64,000 nt of DNA from JAJYUU01 sp963822955 (lineage in GTDB: Bacteria > Actinomycetota > Actinomycetes > Streptosporangiales > Streptosporangiaceae): assembly GCA_963822955.1 (NCBI GenBank), contig CAWGJS010000002.1, forward strand, positions 248,001 through 312,000, read 5' to 3'. The notes beneath the pieces were generated by a model. That model ran no database searches. It had not been told where the DNA came from and saw nothing but the letters and a program-made list of their open reading frames with translations. This document shows positions 16,965 to 26,630 of the stretch, piece after piece. The position numbers and the translations under genes are program-made. How positions within the stretch are numbered: the first letter of the stretch is position 1; each line of letters starts with the position of its first letter.

Positions 16965-17603
16965 TCACTTGCCTTGAAGCGCCTTATATGCCGCAGCGAT
17001 CAGGCCGGCGCAGGCGTCGAGAGGCAGCGCGGTGCTGTCAATCTGCAGGTGGTAGAGACCCGGATCGTCGATGTCGGTGGAATAGAGGCGGCGCACATAC
17101 TGAGCGCGGGCATGGTCGACCTCGGGCAGGCGCTTCCAGGCGGTCCCAGCGTCGACGTTCTCGATGCGAGCCGCCTGGGCGACCCGTCCCTCCGGCGGGC
17201 CGAAGAGGCGCACTCGCAGGACTCCTGGCTCGCGACGGAACGCGGTCCCGCCGCCGCGTCCCAGGATGACTGCTCCAGTCTCCAGCGCGGTCGTCATGAT
17301 GAGCTCGGCCTGCTCGCGGAAGAAGTCGGCATCATCGGGGAGCGGCATAACGCCTGGAGGAGCACAGTCGGTACCGGCCCCCAGTGCGCCGCCAGCCAGC
17401 GGCGCGAGCACGGCCAGGAACCTGTCGGGCAGCGAGCGCCTAATTATCCCGCCTTCGGCTTCCTGGACGGACACCTGCAGTTGCGCGGCGACGTGCGAGC
17501 TGATCGCCCGGTCGAGTAGCGGCAGGCCGAGCAGCCTGGCAACGTGCGGCGCGATAATGCTGCCACCGGCACCGTAACCGGCCGAGATGGTTACGCCATG
17601 CAT
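16965..17603 (-). CDS. cytidylate kinase-like family protein
   Basis: A 212-residue P-loop-type protein of the cytidylate-kinase-like (AAA_26) family: VTISAGYGAGGSIIAPHVA as the nucleotide-binding start, LPLLDRAIS, a segment AVILGRGG, then LRVRLFGPPEGRVAQA and the C-terminal YHLQIDSTAL. These are not the housekeeping Cmk, which is longer in its CMP-binding region; the true substrate is unknown. Its ATG follows the TAG of the exporter directly (TAGATG), so the two are translated from one message. Confidence 0.8.
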   Translation of the reverse strand: MHGVTISAGYGAGGSIIAPHVARLLGLPLLDRAISSHVAAQLQVSVQEAEGGIIRRSLPDRFLAVLAPLAGGALGAGTDCAPPGVMPLPDDADFFREQAELIMTTALETGAVILGRGGGTAFRREPGVLRVRLFGPPEGRVAQAARIENVDAGTAWKRLPEVDHARAQYVRRLYSTDIDDPGLYHLQIDSTALPLDACAGLIAAAYKALQGK

Positions 17604-19238
17604 CTAGCGCGTCCCTCCGGGAGAAAGCGGGGCCGGATCGGTTTCTGCAGCGGACGGATCGGCTCCGGCTGCCGCTGGCTGGGTATTGCTGGATCGCAGC
17701 TTCACCTGGTTAATGAACAGTGCCGCGATGATGCTGACGATCGAGACCGGTACTGCGACGAGGAACAGCCGGTCAATGGCGTGCGAGTACGCCTGGATGA
17801 TGCCTTCGTGCAGGGCCGGGTGGGTGATCTTCAGCTGGTCAAGAACGGCCGGGCTCTGGATGAACTCAGCGACCTTGCTACTCCCGCTGCCGCGACCGGC
17901 CAATGCAGAAGGGGGCAGGAAGCGCGGGAGTTCGGCGGCGATCCCCCCGGTTAGCACCGCCCCTAGCGCCGACGCCCCGATAGCGCCTCCCATCGAGCGG
18001 AAGAAGGTAACCGAGGAGGTCGCGACACCCATCTGCTTCATCGGTACCGCGTTCTGCACGATAAGCACCAGGACCTGCATAAACAGCCCGAGCCCCAGGC
18101 CGAATACAAGGATGTCCAGGCTCACCACTAGCAGCGAGGTATGCGCGCCCAGGCGGCTGAGCAGCACCAGCCCGATAGTGACGCCGATCGTGCCCGCCAA
18201 AGGGAACCAGCGGTACCTGCCCGTGCGCGAGATGTAGAGCCCGGAGCTGATGCTCATGGTCAGCAGCCCTACCAGCAGTGGCAGCAGCAGCAGTCCCGAC
18301 TCGGTGGCTGATACACCATGCACGAGCTGCAGGTACTGCGGCAGGAAGGCCAGGGCGCCGAACATGGCGACGCCGCTGACAAAGGCGATAAAGTTCGCGA
18401 CGGTGAAGATCTGCAGCCGGAACAGGCCGAGCGGCAGGATCGGCTCTGGCGCCACCGCCTCCCGGAGCGCGAAGCCGGCCAGGACCAGCGCTCCGAGCAC
18501 GAAAAGCCCGATGGTCTGCCACGACCCCCACGGGTAGGTATTACCGCCCAGTTGCGTCGCGAGCAGGATGCACGACACCCCGGCAACCAGCAGGATCGCA
18601 CCCCACCAGTCGATATTCACTTCCCGCCTGCGCACGGGCAGCCGCAGCACGCGATTGGTCACGATCAGCGCGGCCACGCCCAGCGGCAAGTTGACGTAGA
18701 AGATGTAGCGCCACGTCAGGTGGTCGACGGCGAACCCCCCTGCCAGCGGACCGACGACGCTGGAGACGCCGAACACCGCGCCGAAATATCCCTGATAACG
18801 GCCGCGCTCTCGCGGCGGGATCACATCGCCGATGATCGCGAAGGCGAGCGACAGCAGGCCACCGCCGCCGATTCCCTGCAAGCCACGGAATGCGATCAAC
18901 TCGAAGATATTCCTTGAGAGCCCGCACAGCGCGCTGGCTAGCAGGAACAGCACGATGGCCAGCTGGAAGAGGCGCTTCCGCCCGTACAGATCACCCGCCT
19001 TTCCCCAGATCGGCGTCGAGGCCGTACTGGCCAGCAGGTACGCGGTGATTACCCACGACAGCAGGTTGCTGTGACGGAAGTCCCCAACTATGGTCGGCAG
19101 CGCGGTCGAAACGATCGTCTGGTCGAGCGCGGCCAGGAACATCCCCATCATCAGCCCGGACATGATCACCAAGATCTGCCGGTGCGTGAAGCCCTCGCTC
19201 GCGGGCGGGCTCGCAGTCGTCGTGGCCGGGGCCCTCAT
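17604..19238 (-). CDS. MFS drug/proton antiporter, DHA2 (EmrB/QacA) type
   Basis: A 544-residue exporter with about 14 hydrophobic helices. Signatures: ALDQTIVSTALPTIVGD in helix 1, motif A GKAGDLYGRKRLF, and motif C GVSSVVGPLAGG in helix 5. Proton-driven export of a lipophilic drug or metabolite at the cell membrane is expected. The start at 19238 lies 25 residues before the first helix. It is the first gene of a pair with the cytidylate-kinase-like protein; no regulator gene is adjacent. Confidence 0.9.
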   Translation of the reverse strand: MRAPATTTASPPASEGFTHRQILVIMSGLMMGMFLAALDQTIVSTALPTIVGDFRHSNLLSWVITAYLLASTASTPIWGKAGDLYGRKRLFQLAIVLFLLASALCGLSRNIFELIAFRGLQGIGGGGLLSLAFAIIGDVIPPRERGRYQGYFGAVFGVSSVVGPLAGGFAVDHLTWRYIFYVNLPLGVAALIVTNRVLRLPVRRREVNIDWWGAILLVAGVSCILLATQLGGNTYPWGSWQTIGLFVLGALVLAGFALREAVAPEPILPLGLFRLQIFTVANFIAFVSGVAMFGALAFLPQYLQLVHGVSATESGLLLLPLLVGLLTMSISSGLYISRTGRYRWFPLAGTIGVTIGLVLLSRLGAHTSLLVVSLDILVFGLGLGLFMQVLVLIVQNAVPMKQMGVATSSVTFFRSMGGAIGASALGAVLTGGIAAELPRFLPPSALAGRGSGSSKVAEFIQSPAVLDQLKITHPALHEGIIQAYSHAIDRLFLVAVPVSIVSIIAALFINQVKLRSSNTQPAAAGADPSAAETDPAPLSPGGTR

Positions 19239-19459
19239 GAGCGCCTGCTGTCTTTGGGTGTCCCGTCCACCCGCAAGACTTTACCCTTCCGCCGGTGCTG
19301 GCAGCCGTCGCCAATGTCGCAGCCGACATCATCAGTGCCCACCGGCATCATCGGCCGGGCATTACACGGAAGACGGGAATCCATGACCGGTCGGACCCTG
19401 TTTCTGGCGTCACCGGCACAGATCCGCCACCGGCCCTTGGACAACCGCCGGGCAGCGAC

Positions 19460-19888
19460 TCACGGCCTCCTAAGCGCGTCGAGACGTGACTGCAGCTCGG
19501 CGTTGATGCGGTCGAACAGCTCCCGGACATGGTCGTCGTCCTGATCTGAGAACGCCGCCCGTAGGTGCTCCGCAAGCAGGTCCAGCTGCTCGGTCACGAC
19601 CCGGCGGACCTCCTCGTCGCCCACCGGCCCGTGCCAGAGGTCAGGACGCTGCCGACCTGCCACGCTCGGCATATAGTCCAGCGCTGAGACGCCACGGGCG
19701 GTGTCTGCCTCCATCAGAAGTTCGGCCCATCTCCGTGCCTCACTGAACAGCTGGTCGAGCTCGGCGTGCAGCTCGTGGTTTTCCGGCACCTTGCGATGCG
19801 CTTGCCGCAGCGCCATCACCATGTCGATCACCTCACTGAGCACCTCGTTGAGAGCGACCATAGGGTCGTGCGGAGATCCCGACGTCAT
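19460..19888 (-). CDS. hypothetical helical protein
   Basis: A 142-residue, mostly alpha-helical, acidic protein (NEVLSEVIDMVMALRQAHRKVP, ELDQLFSEARRWAELLM, EEVRRVVTEQLDLLAEHLR, HVRELFDRINAELQSRLDAL). ATG 19888 is preferred; the frame also allows ATG 19918. No family recognised, but the even, high-quality coding pattern suggests a real gene. Confidence 0.6.
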   Translation of the reverse strand: MTSGSPHDPMVALNEVLSEVIDMVMALRQAHRKVPENHELHAELDQLFSEARRWAELLMEADTARGVSALDYMPSVAGRQRPDLWHGPVGDEEVRRVVTEQLDLLAEHLRAAFSDQDDDHVRELFDRINAELQSRLDALRRP

Positions 19889-20049
19889 GGGCAGCACACC
19901 GTCCCTTGGCAGCGGCACCGCCGGCGCCCCTTGGCTCCAGACGGCGGGCTAGCCTGGCGCGCCAGCGAGGCGGGCGAAATCGGGAAGATCATGTTCACTC
20001 CGATGACTGCAAATGGCCGACTGGCGACCGTCCGGGAGAGCCGGGCCTG

Positions 20050-20268
20050 ATGACGAAGATTCCGCTGCTGAAGGTCCGTTCCGTGACCGCTGCCACGGTC
20101 GACGATCAATTGTGCGTCGGGCGGGTACCGCCGGACGAAGGAGTTGACCTCCAGAGACAATACCTGCCTCTGCGGCTGACGACCTGGGTGGACGTCCCGG
20201 CCGACGAACTCCGGTTTCAGGGCGTACGGTTCGACAATCAGAACGCGCGTCTACGGGCGGCGAGGTGA
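20050..20268 (+). CDS. small hypothetical protein
   Basis: A 72-residue frame from ATG 20050 with GGAGAG about 10 bases upstream: beta-rich pattern (KIPLLKVRSVTAATVDDQLCVGR, in two pieces) and an ending DNQNARLRAAR. No family recognised; may be the start of a lost gene. Confidence 0.3.
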   Translation: MTKIPLLKVRSVTAATVDDQLCVGRVPPDEGVDLQRQYLPLRLTTWVDVPADELRFQGVRFDNQNARLRAAR

Positions 20269-20306
20269 CCCCGGTCAAGACAAGGCCTCGGACTGCGTGT
20301 TAGTGC

Positions 20307-20660
20307 TCACGCCATGCGCTGCGGGAAGCGGTGCACCTCCTGCGGCCAGCCGACCGCGACCGCGATCCTGCCGGCCCAATACCGTGCCGCGGCATCGTCG
20401 CGCACATTGACGACCGCGAAACCGCCAAGGTGCTCCTTGGTCTCGGCGAACGGCCCGTCGGTGAAGACCGGCGAGCCGCTGCTCGGGTCGACGCTGCACA
20501 CGGCGGTCGACGCGTCCAGACCGCCGTCGCTGAAGACAAAGACACCGGCGGCCGTCATCTCTTCGATCAACGCCCTGCCGGACGTGGCCCTCTCGCGCAG
20601 CTCCTCCGACGTGAGGTCGGGCACCCACTCGTCGTTGAAGGCGATCAGGTACAGCGCCAT
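20307..20660 (-). CDS. YCII-related (YciI-like) protein
   Basis: A 117-residue dimeric ferredoxin-like-fold protein of the YCII/DGPF group: YLIAFNDEW, GRALIEEMTAAGVF, then the signature DGPFAETKEHLGGF and a closing amphipathic helix AARYWAGRIA. In actinomycetes these often accompany ECF sigma factors; none is adjacent here. ATG 20660 has AGGAG upstream. Precise biochemical role unknown. Confidence 0.85.
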   Translation of the reverse strand: MALYLIAFNDEWVPDLTSEELRERATSGRALIEEMTAAGVFVFSDGGLDASTAVCSVDPSSGSPVFTDGPFAETKEHLGGFAVVNVRDDAAARYWAGRIAVAVGWPQEVHRFPQRMA

Positions 20661-21141
20661 CTCAAGCTCCTCTGTGCTCACAGGCAGCCCGGACGGCTGC
20701 CACTCACCTTCTCCACGAACGCACTCGCGTCAATCGACACCCCGGCCACGATTGTTTCCAAGCCTTCCGCATCGAAGTCGGCCGAACCCTTCGGGAACTT
20801 CGGCTTCCGTCCGCGGCAGGTGGCCAGTTGAGTGCACGGGCTCCCATTCCCGAGGGAGGAACGGTGTGTGCAGGGTCGACGTGCGGCAGCCGCCATGCGG
20901 GCAGCAACATCTGCCGGAGTCTAGCCAGCTAGCCCCGTTCAGGTGACCCGGGCATATCTGAGAAATGGGCTGGTCGGCGAGCCGGAGACTGGTGTCCCCG
21001 ACCGGGCCGGGTCTACGATCTTTGGACCGCAGTGATCTTCAGTCCGTAGTCCGTAGCCGTACACCCCCCGGCAGAAGCCGAGGTGAGTCGCGGTGACTGG
21101 CGGATGATCTGTTCGCCTGTTCCCGCCTGATGGGGATCTCG
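20661..21141. other. intergenic, no supported gene
   Basis: Several overlapping short frames without ribosome binding sites. I see no repeat or RNA gene. The segment at 20920-20940 (TCTAGCCAGCTAGCC) is locally self-complementary. Confidence 0.35.
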
Positions 21142-21486
21142 ATGCCGCTGTACATGTACCAGGCCTCTTATACCGCCAAGTCAATGACGGATCAGCTTAA
21201 GGAGCCGCAAGACCCCGTGGAAGTGATCCGGCCGACCCTGGAGGAGCTGGGGGCCACGATCGTCGTGGCGGGCTTTCCGTTTGGCGAGTATGACGTCGTT
21301 GTCGTATACGAAGCACCTGATGATATGACCGCCGCGAGCGTCGCGATGGCAATCGCCGCGGCGGGCGAGGTCAGGTCGGGCAAGACCACGCGTCTGCTCA
21401 GCGGGCAGGAATGGCTCGAGTCTTTGCGCAAGCGCAGGATTGTCACCAGCCGTAAGGCGCACCAGCCGCACGACAGCCGGTCCTGA
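21142..21486 (+). CDS. GYD domain protein
   Basis: A 114-residue protein of the GYD family: LYMYQASYTAKS, a central GATIVVAGFPFGEYDVVVVYE with the G-x-Y-D core (GEYD) that names the family, then the helix TAASVAMAIAAAGEV and TRLLSGQEW. Ferredoxin-like fold, function unknown. ATG 21142 puts the conserved MPLYMY at the start. Confidence 0.85.
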   Translation: MPLYMYQASYTAKSMTDQLKEPQDPVEVIRPTLEELGATIVVAGFPFGEYDVVVVYEAPDDMTAASVAMAIAAAGEVRSGKTTRLLSGQEWLESLRKRRIVTSRKAHQPHDSRS

Positions 21487-21610
21487 CAGCTGGAGCTCTT
21501 CCAGCGGCAGCAGGTCGGGCGCTACTGGGGGCTGGGCACACCAGCGTGCAATCGGGCTCGGTGAGACCACGGACGGGGCTGCCCATGATGACCCCGTCGA
21601 GGTAACCGAA

Positions 21611-22024
21611 GTGATACGGCAAGACGACATTGAGGCCGTGGTACGCGCGGCGTGGGCGCTCGATACCTGTGACCCTGTCGATGCCGATGACTGGTCAGTC
21701 ACCAACCCGTCCCGCGGCCAGTGCGGGTCTACCGCGCTGATAATCCATGACCTGCTCGGCGGCGAATTGCTGATTGCTGAGGTCATTCGTAGCGATGGCA
21801 GCCGCCAGGGCGTGCACTACTGGAATCTCCTGCCCGACGGGACCGAGCTCGACCTGACTTGCGAACAGTTCGCCGACGACGAAGTGATCCGGCAGCCGCG
21901 CAGACTGCGGCGTCCCGCTGGGCTACCAACCCGCTGCGCTGAGCAGTACCTGACGATGAGGCGCCGCGTCTTCGATGCTCTCGGTATTCCCGACGATGGG
22001 GACACAAGCCATCTTTCGTCTTGA
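21611..22024 (+). CDS. YunG-like family protein
   Basis: A 137-residue protein with the YunG pattern: DTCDPVDADDWSVTNPSRGQC, ALIIHDLLGGELLIAEV, then HYWNLLPDGTELDLT and EQF. The invariant Cys, His and Asp suggest a papain-like or transglutaminase-like fold (inference), but no activity is known for the family. The start is taken at GTG 21611 with GAGG upstream, though the frame is open further up. Confidence 0.7.
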   Translation: MIRQDDIEAVVRAAWALDTCDPVDADDWSVTNPSRGQCGSTALIIHDLLGGELLIAEVIRSDGSRQGVHYWNLLPDGTELDLTCEQFADDEVIRQPRRLRRPAGLPTRCAEQYLTMRRRVFDALGIPDDGDTSHLSS

Positions 22025-22117
22025 TGTCGGCAAGTAATTCCAAGAGTCCGGGTTTCGCTAGTGTTGCGCCTGATTAGGCGGAACGCAGGGCCGCGCAGTC
22101 TGTAGTCAGGGGGTCGC

Positions 22118-23179
22118 ATGCCGGGATCCGGATCGCTCGACTGTGACGAAGCCGACCGCGACGTGACTCTTGCGGACCGGGCAACCTTTCCGAGTTCGAC
22201 TTTCTCGACGCATTTCTCCCGCGGTGCCGTGGGAGTAACCACCCTTCGGCGGCTTGGCGTGCTCGATGAGGTCCTATCGTTCGGTCCGCCGAAACTGGCA
22301 TGCGAGTACATCCACATGCACGGGGGCGAGACTCCAGTGCCCGGTCCACCGCAGGAACCCGGCGACGCCGGATTTTGCCTGTCGGTCCGGAGGGAACCAC
22401 TCGGCGATGTCTTGGTCCGGCGGGCGAACCGTGAGGGGACTGTGCGGGTGCTGCGGGGGACTCGCCTGGTCGACCTGAAGCGCAGCGGCGAGCGCATCAC
22501 CGGCGCGGTCCTGGCCCGCGACGACCAGACGCTTGAGGTGCGGTCCCGCTTGGTCGTTGCCGCCGACGGACGGCATTCACCCATAGCGGCGGCGTTGGAT
22601 CCCCCGCTCGAGTTCAGTGATAGGCCCGTCCGCGCCATGTACTGCCAGTACGTCACCGGTTTTTCCTGACCAGGCCCCGATCCGAGTCCTGAGTTCTCCC
22701 CGAGAGGTGACCAGTTGGCTGGCATCTTCCCGTGCGACGGTGGGATGACCTGCGTGGCTGTGTCCGTCAATCTGGCCACCTTCAAGGTGATGCGGCAGGC
22801 ATCAGCGGCCTCATTTCCGCAGGTCATTGCTGGTCATCGACGCCTGGCCGAACGCTTCGGCAGCGCCAGGCCCGTTAGCCGGGTTCTTGCGTGCGGGGCG
22901 GAGCCGCGCTACGTCCGGATGCCAGTCGGACCCGGCTGGGCCCTGGTCGGGGACGCCTCAATACATCTAGTTCCGTGGAATGGCTTCGGAATCGGCTTCG
23001 CCGCGACTCACGCCACCTACCTGGCTGAAGCCCTGCTGGCAGTTCTTAGCGGCCGCGAGCAGGAAGCCGAGGCTTTGCACAACTACTGGAAACGAAGGAG
23101 TGAGCACGGACTGGCGACTTACCTGCAGACGATCGAGCTGGCCAAGGACCTAAGGGCTCTCACCGCAACCGACCAATAG
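22118..23179 (+). pseudogene. FAD-dependent monooxygenase/oxidoreductase, broken
   Basis: Two frames, 22118-22669 and 22715-23179, are halves of one flavoprotein of the PHBH/geranylgeranyl-reductase type. The first holds LADRATFPSSTFSTHF, VLVRRANREGTVRVL and VVAADGRHSPIA (the DG motif). The second holds GPGWALVGDASIHLVPWNGFGIGFA (the GD motif that contacts FAD), split from the first by a stop and about 45 bases. The N-terminal GxGxxG dinucleotide motif is absent upstream. At least two lesions, so non-functional. Confidence 0.75.
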
Positions 23180-23213
23180 ACGCTTGCAGGAGCCGGGTAA
23201 TCCGTCAGGGCGG

Positions 23214-23834
23214 TCAGCTGCCGGTGTAGGCGATCTTGATCACAGTCGGCGTCTCGATGGTGGTGGTGGCTACCGTGGTTCCGTTCTGTACCATGTTGAT
23301 CGCCGTGTCCGTGCCTCCATCCGCGACAAAGCTCAGGCCAAAGCCTGCGAGGGCTGAGTCGAAGTAGATCTCGCCGAAGTTCGGCAGGTCAGAGCTTTCT
23401 CCCTTCACACCTGGGTGTTCCATCACCCACTCAGCCTGGTTCTCCAGCGAGGCGACGTTAGCCGGGGGCGAGAAGGCGAACCCCGCGTGCACACCGGTAG
23501 TCAGATTGACCAGGTTGAAGTCCGCCTCGGTCGTCGACGGCAAGCAAATCAGGCCGACCATCGTGTCCCCGAAGCTGACGGGGAAGTTCGAGATCGCCTG
23601 CCAGAGGTTGGGCCACCATTCGTACACGGCGTAGCACTGCTTGCTGGTGGTACCGCTCGCGTCGGCCGAAACAGCCTGCACAGTGCCCATCTGGGTGACA
23701 TCGCTGACCCCGTCGATGCCGATCCAGGCGAACGAGTAAAAGGTGCCGGAGCTGTTGCCGGGAGCCCCGACGTCTGGGACATTCCACCGCCCCGTCACCC
23801 AGTCGAGCGCCTGACCAGGCGCCGCGTGAACCAC
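23214..23834 (-). CDS. G1-family (eqolisin-like) endopeptidase, start unclear
   Basis: The protein matches G1 glutamic peptidases: DWVTGRWNVPDV, FAWIGIDGVSDVTQMGT, AVYEWWPNLWQAI, SFGDTMVGLI, and a late AEWVMEHP with the conserved Glu, then LPNFGEIYF. The Gln (TQMGT) and Glu (EWVMEHP) that form the catalytic pair in this family appear present. The frame stays open and family-like upstream to about 24058 (a WSG motif at 23850; LWDDVFSRALTYI further up), but contains no ATG, GTG or TTG beyond 23834. Either the start has been destroyed or a frameshift lies near 24060. No signal peptide is seen. Secreted acid protease is the family role. Confidence 0.6.
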   Translation of the reverse strand: MVHAAPGQALDWVTGRWNVPDVGAPGNSSGTFYSFAWIGIDGVSDVTQMGTVQAVSADASGTTSKQCYAVYEWWPNLWQAISNFPVSFGDTMVGLICLPSTTEADFNLVNLTTGVHAGFAFSPPANVASLENQAEWVMEHPGVKGESSDLPNFGEIYFDSALAGFGLSFVADGGTDTAINMVQNGTTVATTTIETPTVIKIAYTGS

Positions 23835-24058
23835 ACAGCCCGACCAGTGGTCGTTCGTGACGGTGGTCAGGTCGGGCCGGGGCCGATCTACCGGTGCGAT
23901 GCCTGGCAGCAGTTCGTGGATCGGCTTGAAGATCGGCGTGATGTAGGTGAGCGCTCGGGAGAATACGTCGTCCCAGAGACCCGCCAGCTCTGGCCGGGTG
24001 GCAGGATCGGGTCGCTGTGGCAGGCCATAGCGGCGCAGCTCAAGCGGCGAGGCGGCCC

Positions 24059-24459
24059 GGCACTACAGGTCTGGCCCCGAGCCGACGGCACTCTCAACAT
24101 GCGGATACAGCTCAGCGCCAGAAGATACAGGGTGTCTCTGCGACGCGGGGTCGCCGTTGACAACGGCCGAGGCCAGAGGCTTTGACCTGACCCGATGTTG
24201 TCCGGTGCCGGGCTGCTCCCCCGAGCCGCCGTCACGTGCGGCCTCAGCTACGGATAGGCTGACGTCGTCGCACTCTTGGTGCGCCTGGGCTACATCCGCA
24301 GCTGTACGCAGCAGGTCCTAGTCCCTCGTGGTCGGCGCCAAGTTAGGCGTGTCGCAGCGGCTGGTCGGGCACACACGCTGCCCGCGAGCCGGAGCATTTC
24401 TTGCGTGAGGCTTCGTTCTCGATTTTGTCGGGGCCGTCCTATCGGAAGGCACCTGAACT
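24059..24459. other. gap before the glycosyltransferase cluster
   Basis: Possible decayed 5' part of the G1 peptidase on the minus strand, then an unassigned stretch that should hold the promoter of the GT4 operon. No clear promoter or operator recognised. Confidence 0.35.
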
Positions 24460-25590
24460 GTGGGCATGCGATTCGGCTTTGTCAGCACCTTCCCGCCAAC
24501 CCAGTGCGGGCTGGCTACCTTCACCGCCGCCCTGCGCGGGGCCCTGCTGCATTCCACTACCGACGAGGGGTGGGTCGTCCGGCTGGTCGACGCGCCCGCA
24601 GAGCCATCTGGCGACGAGGTCGTCGCGCAGCTCATTGCTGGTGACTCCGCTTCGCTGCGCCGGGCGGCCGCGCGGCTGAACTTGTGCGACGTCATCATCG
24701 TCCAACACGAGTACGGCGTCTACGGCGGAGCGGACGGCAGCGAGGTCCTGCACCTGCTGGACCAGCTTCGGGTGCCGTGCGTCGTTGTCCTGCACACTGT
24801 GCTGACCGACCCGGCGCCTCATCAGCGTCAGGTGCTCGAGTCGGTGATAGCGAAGGCCGACGCCGTGGTCACGATGACGTTGACTGCGCGCGATCGGCTC
24901 GCGGCCGGGTACGCCGCCGACATGACGAAGGTCTGCACCATTGCGCACGGCGCGCCCGCCTTGCAGACAACGATGGCAGAGCCGGCGTTCCGCACGGGGC
25001 AGTTCACGGTCCTGACATGGGGCCTGCTCGGCCCGGGCAAGGGCATCGAGTGGGGCATCGACGCAATGGCGCTGCTGCGCGATCTGCAGCCCATGCCGCG
25101 CTACATGGTCGCCGGCCAGACCCACCCGAAGGTGCTGCTCCGCGAAGGCGAGGCCTACCGTGAGCGCCTCCGCGGGCAGGTCCGCCAGGCGGAGCTGGGA
25201 TCCTGGATCACCTTCGACGGTCACTACCGGAACGCCGGAGCCCTGGCTAGTCTCGTCCGCTCCGCCGATGTGGTCCTGCTCCCCTACGACTCGACCGAGC
25301 AGGTCACGTCGGGGGTGCTCATCGAGGCCGTGGCTGCCGGAAAGCCGGTGGTGGCAACGCCGTTCCCGCATGCCAGAGAACTACTCGCAGGCGGAGCGGG
25401 CCTGCTCGTGCCGCACCGCGATCCCGCCGCGATCGCGGCGGCGCTGCGCTCGGTGATCACGCGCAGGGACTTGATGACGAGGATGGCTGCGGCCGCCGCT
25501 GCGGCCGCGCCGCAGCTCCTGTGGCCAGCCATTGCGGACCAGTACCGAGAGCTCGCCGGCCGGCTGATCGCGGGGAGCGTGGCCGCATGA
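24460..25590 (+). CDS. GT4-type glycosyltransferase
   Basis: A 376-residue GT-B glycosyltransferase. The N-terminal half opens with RFGFVSTFPPTQCGLATF, characteristic of a group of actinobacterial and proteobacterial GT4 proteins. The C-terminal half has LTWGLLGPGKGIEWGIDAM, DVVLLPYDSTEQVTSGVL and the donor-binding EAVAAGKPVVATPF. GTG 24460 has GGAAGG ten bases upstream; ATG 24466 is an alternative. It overlaps the next gene by ATGA. The sugar donor cannot be read from sequence; the GH130 neighbour makes a mannoside plausible (inference). Confidence 0.85.
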   Translation: MGMRFGFVSTFPPTQCGLATFTAALRGALLHSTTDEGWVVRLVDAPAEPSGDEVVAQLIAGDSASLRRAAARLNLCDVIIVQHEYGVYGGADGSEVLHLLDQLRVPCVVVLHTVLTDPAPHQRQVLESVIAKADAVVTMTLTARDRLAAGYAADMTKVCTIAHGAPALQTTMAEPAFRTGQFTVLTWGLLGPGKGIEWGIDAMALLRDLQPMPRYMVAGQTHPKVLLREGEAYRERLRGQVRQAELGSWITFDGHYRNAGALASLVRSADVVLLPYDSTEQVTSGVLIEAVAAGKPVVATPFPHARELLAGGAGLLVPHRDPAAIAAALRSVITRRDLMTRMAAAAAAAAPQLLWPAIADQYRELAGRLIAGSVAA

Positions 25591-26630
25591 CCGCCGGCAG
25601 CGTCACTCCGCCTGGCCACCTTCACCAGCCGGTATTCGATCACCTCGAACGGCTGACCGACGACCGCGGCCTGTTCGAGCATGCCCTCGGCGCTATCCCC
25701 AGGCGCGAGCATGGCTATTGCGTCGATGACGTCGCCCGCGGGCTGGTCGTGACGTGCCGTGAGCCAGAGCCTGGCCCGAGCGCACGCCGCCTGGCCCGCG
25801 GCTACCTCGTCTTCGTCCTCGCCGCGCTCGAATCTGCCGGGACCTGCCACAACAGGATGGACGTCGACGGGAACTGGCGCGACGAGGCCGGCGTGGGTGA
25901 CTGGTGGGGGCGAGCTTTGTGGGGCCTTGGTGTCGCGGCCGGGACAGCACAGACGCCGGGCATGCGCGCCCGGGCGCTCGGCGGGTTCCGCATAGCAGCG
26001 CAGTGTCGTTCCCCGCACCTCCGATCGATGGCGTTCGCCGCGCTCGGAGGCGCTGAGGTGCTCAGAAGACGACCGGCCGAGACGTCTGCCAGGCTGCTGC
26101 TCGCAGATGCGCTGGCCGCAATCGGCAAGCTGCCGGACGGCGATCGCAGCTGGCCCTGGCCGGAGCAGTACCTGAGCTACGCAAACGCCTCGATTGCCGA
26201 GGCGCTCATCGTCGCGGGTGACGCACTTCCCGATCAGGCGGCCCTCAACCGCGGACTGAGCCTACTGGATTTCCTGCTGCGCACCCAGACTCGCGATGGA
26301 CACCTGTCGGTGACCCCGGTGGGCGGCCGCGGCCGCGACGACGTCGGCCCCGGCTATGACCAGCAGCCCATCGAGGTGTCCGCGCTCGCGGATGCCTGTG
26401 CCAGCGCGTTCCGGATCACCGGTCAGCCGTCCTGGCTCATCGGCATCAGCCTCGCGTGGGCCTGGTTCCTCGGTGACAACGACGGCGCAATGCCGATGTT
26501 CGACCCTCGCACCGGCAGCGGCTACGACGGCCTGGAACGCCGCGGCCGCAATGAGAACCAAGGCGCCGAGTCAACCCTGGCGATGCTCGCCACTGCCCAG
26601 CAGGCCCGCCGGATCAGCGAGCTGGAGTGA
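25587..26630 (+). CDS. alpha/alpha-toroid protein of the GT4-GH130 locus
   Basis: A 347-residue protein with repeated helix-pair units typical of six-hairpin glycosidase-like folds: GYCVDDVARGLVVT, YLVFVLAAL, WWGRALWGLGVAA, SYANASIAEALIVAG, FLLRTQTRDGHLSVTPVGG and EVSALADACASAF. Conserved Asp and Trp residues (CVDD, GDWWGRALW) line the expected cleft. In related genomes this domain occurs next to, or fused with, the GT4 above, and is usually annotated only as glycosyltransferase or hypothetical. Its own activity is unknown. ATG 25587 overlaps the previous stop; GH130 starts inside its stop (GTGA). Confidence 0.7.
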   Translation: MTAGSVTPPGHLHQPVFDHLERLTDDRGLFEHALGAIPRREHGYCVDDVARGLVVTCREPEPGPSARRLARGYLVFVLAALESAGTCHNRMDVDGNWRDEAGVGDWWGRALWGLGVAAGTAQTPGMRARALGGFRIAAQCRSPHLRSMAFAALGGAEVLRRRPAETSARLLLADALAAIGKLPDGDRSWPWPEQYLSYANASIAEALIVAGDALPDQAALNRGLSLLDFLLRTQTRDGHLSVTPVGGRGRDDVGPGYDQQPIEVSALADACASAFRITGQPSWLIGISLAWAWFLGDNDGAMPMFDPRTGSGYDGLERRGRNENQGAESTLAMLATAQQARRISELE

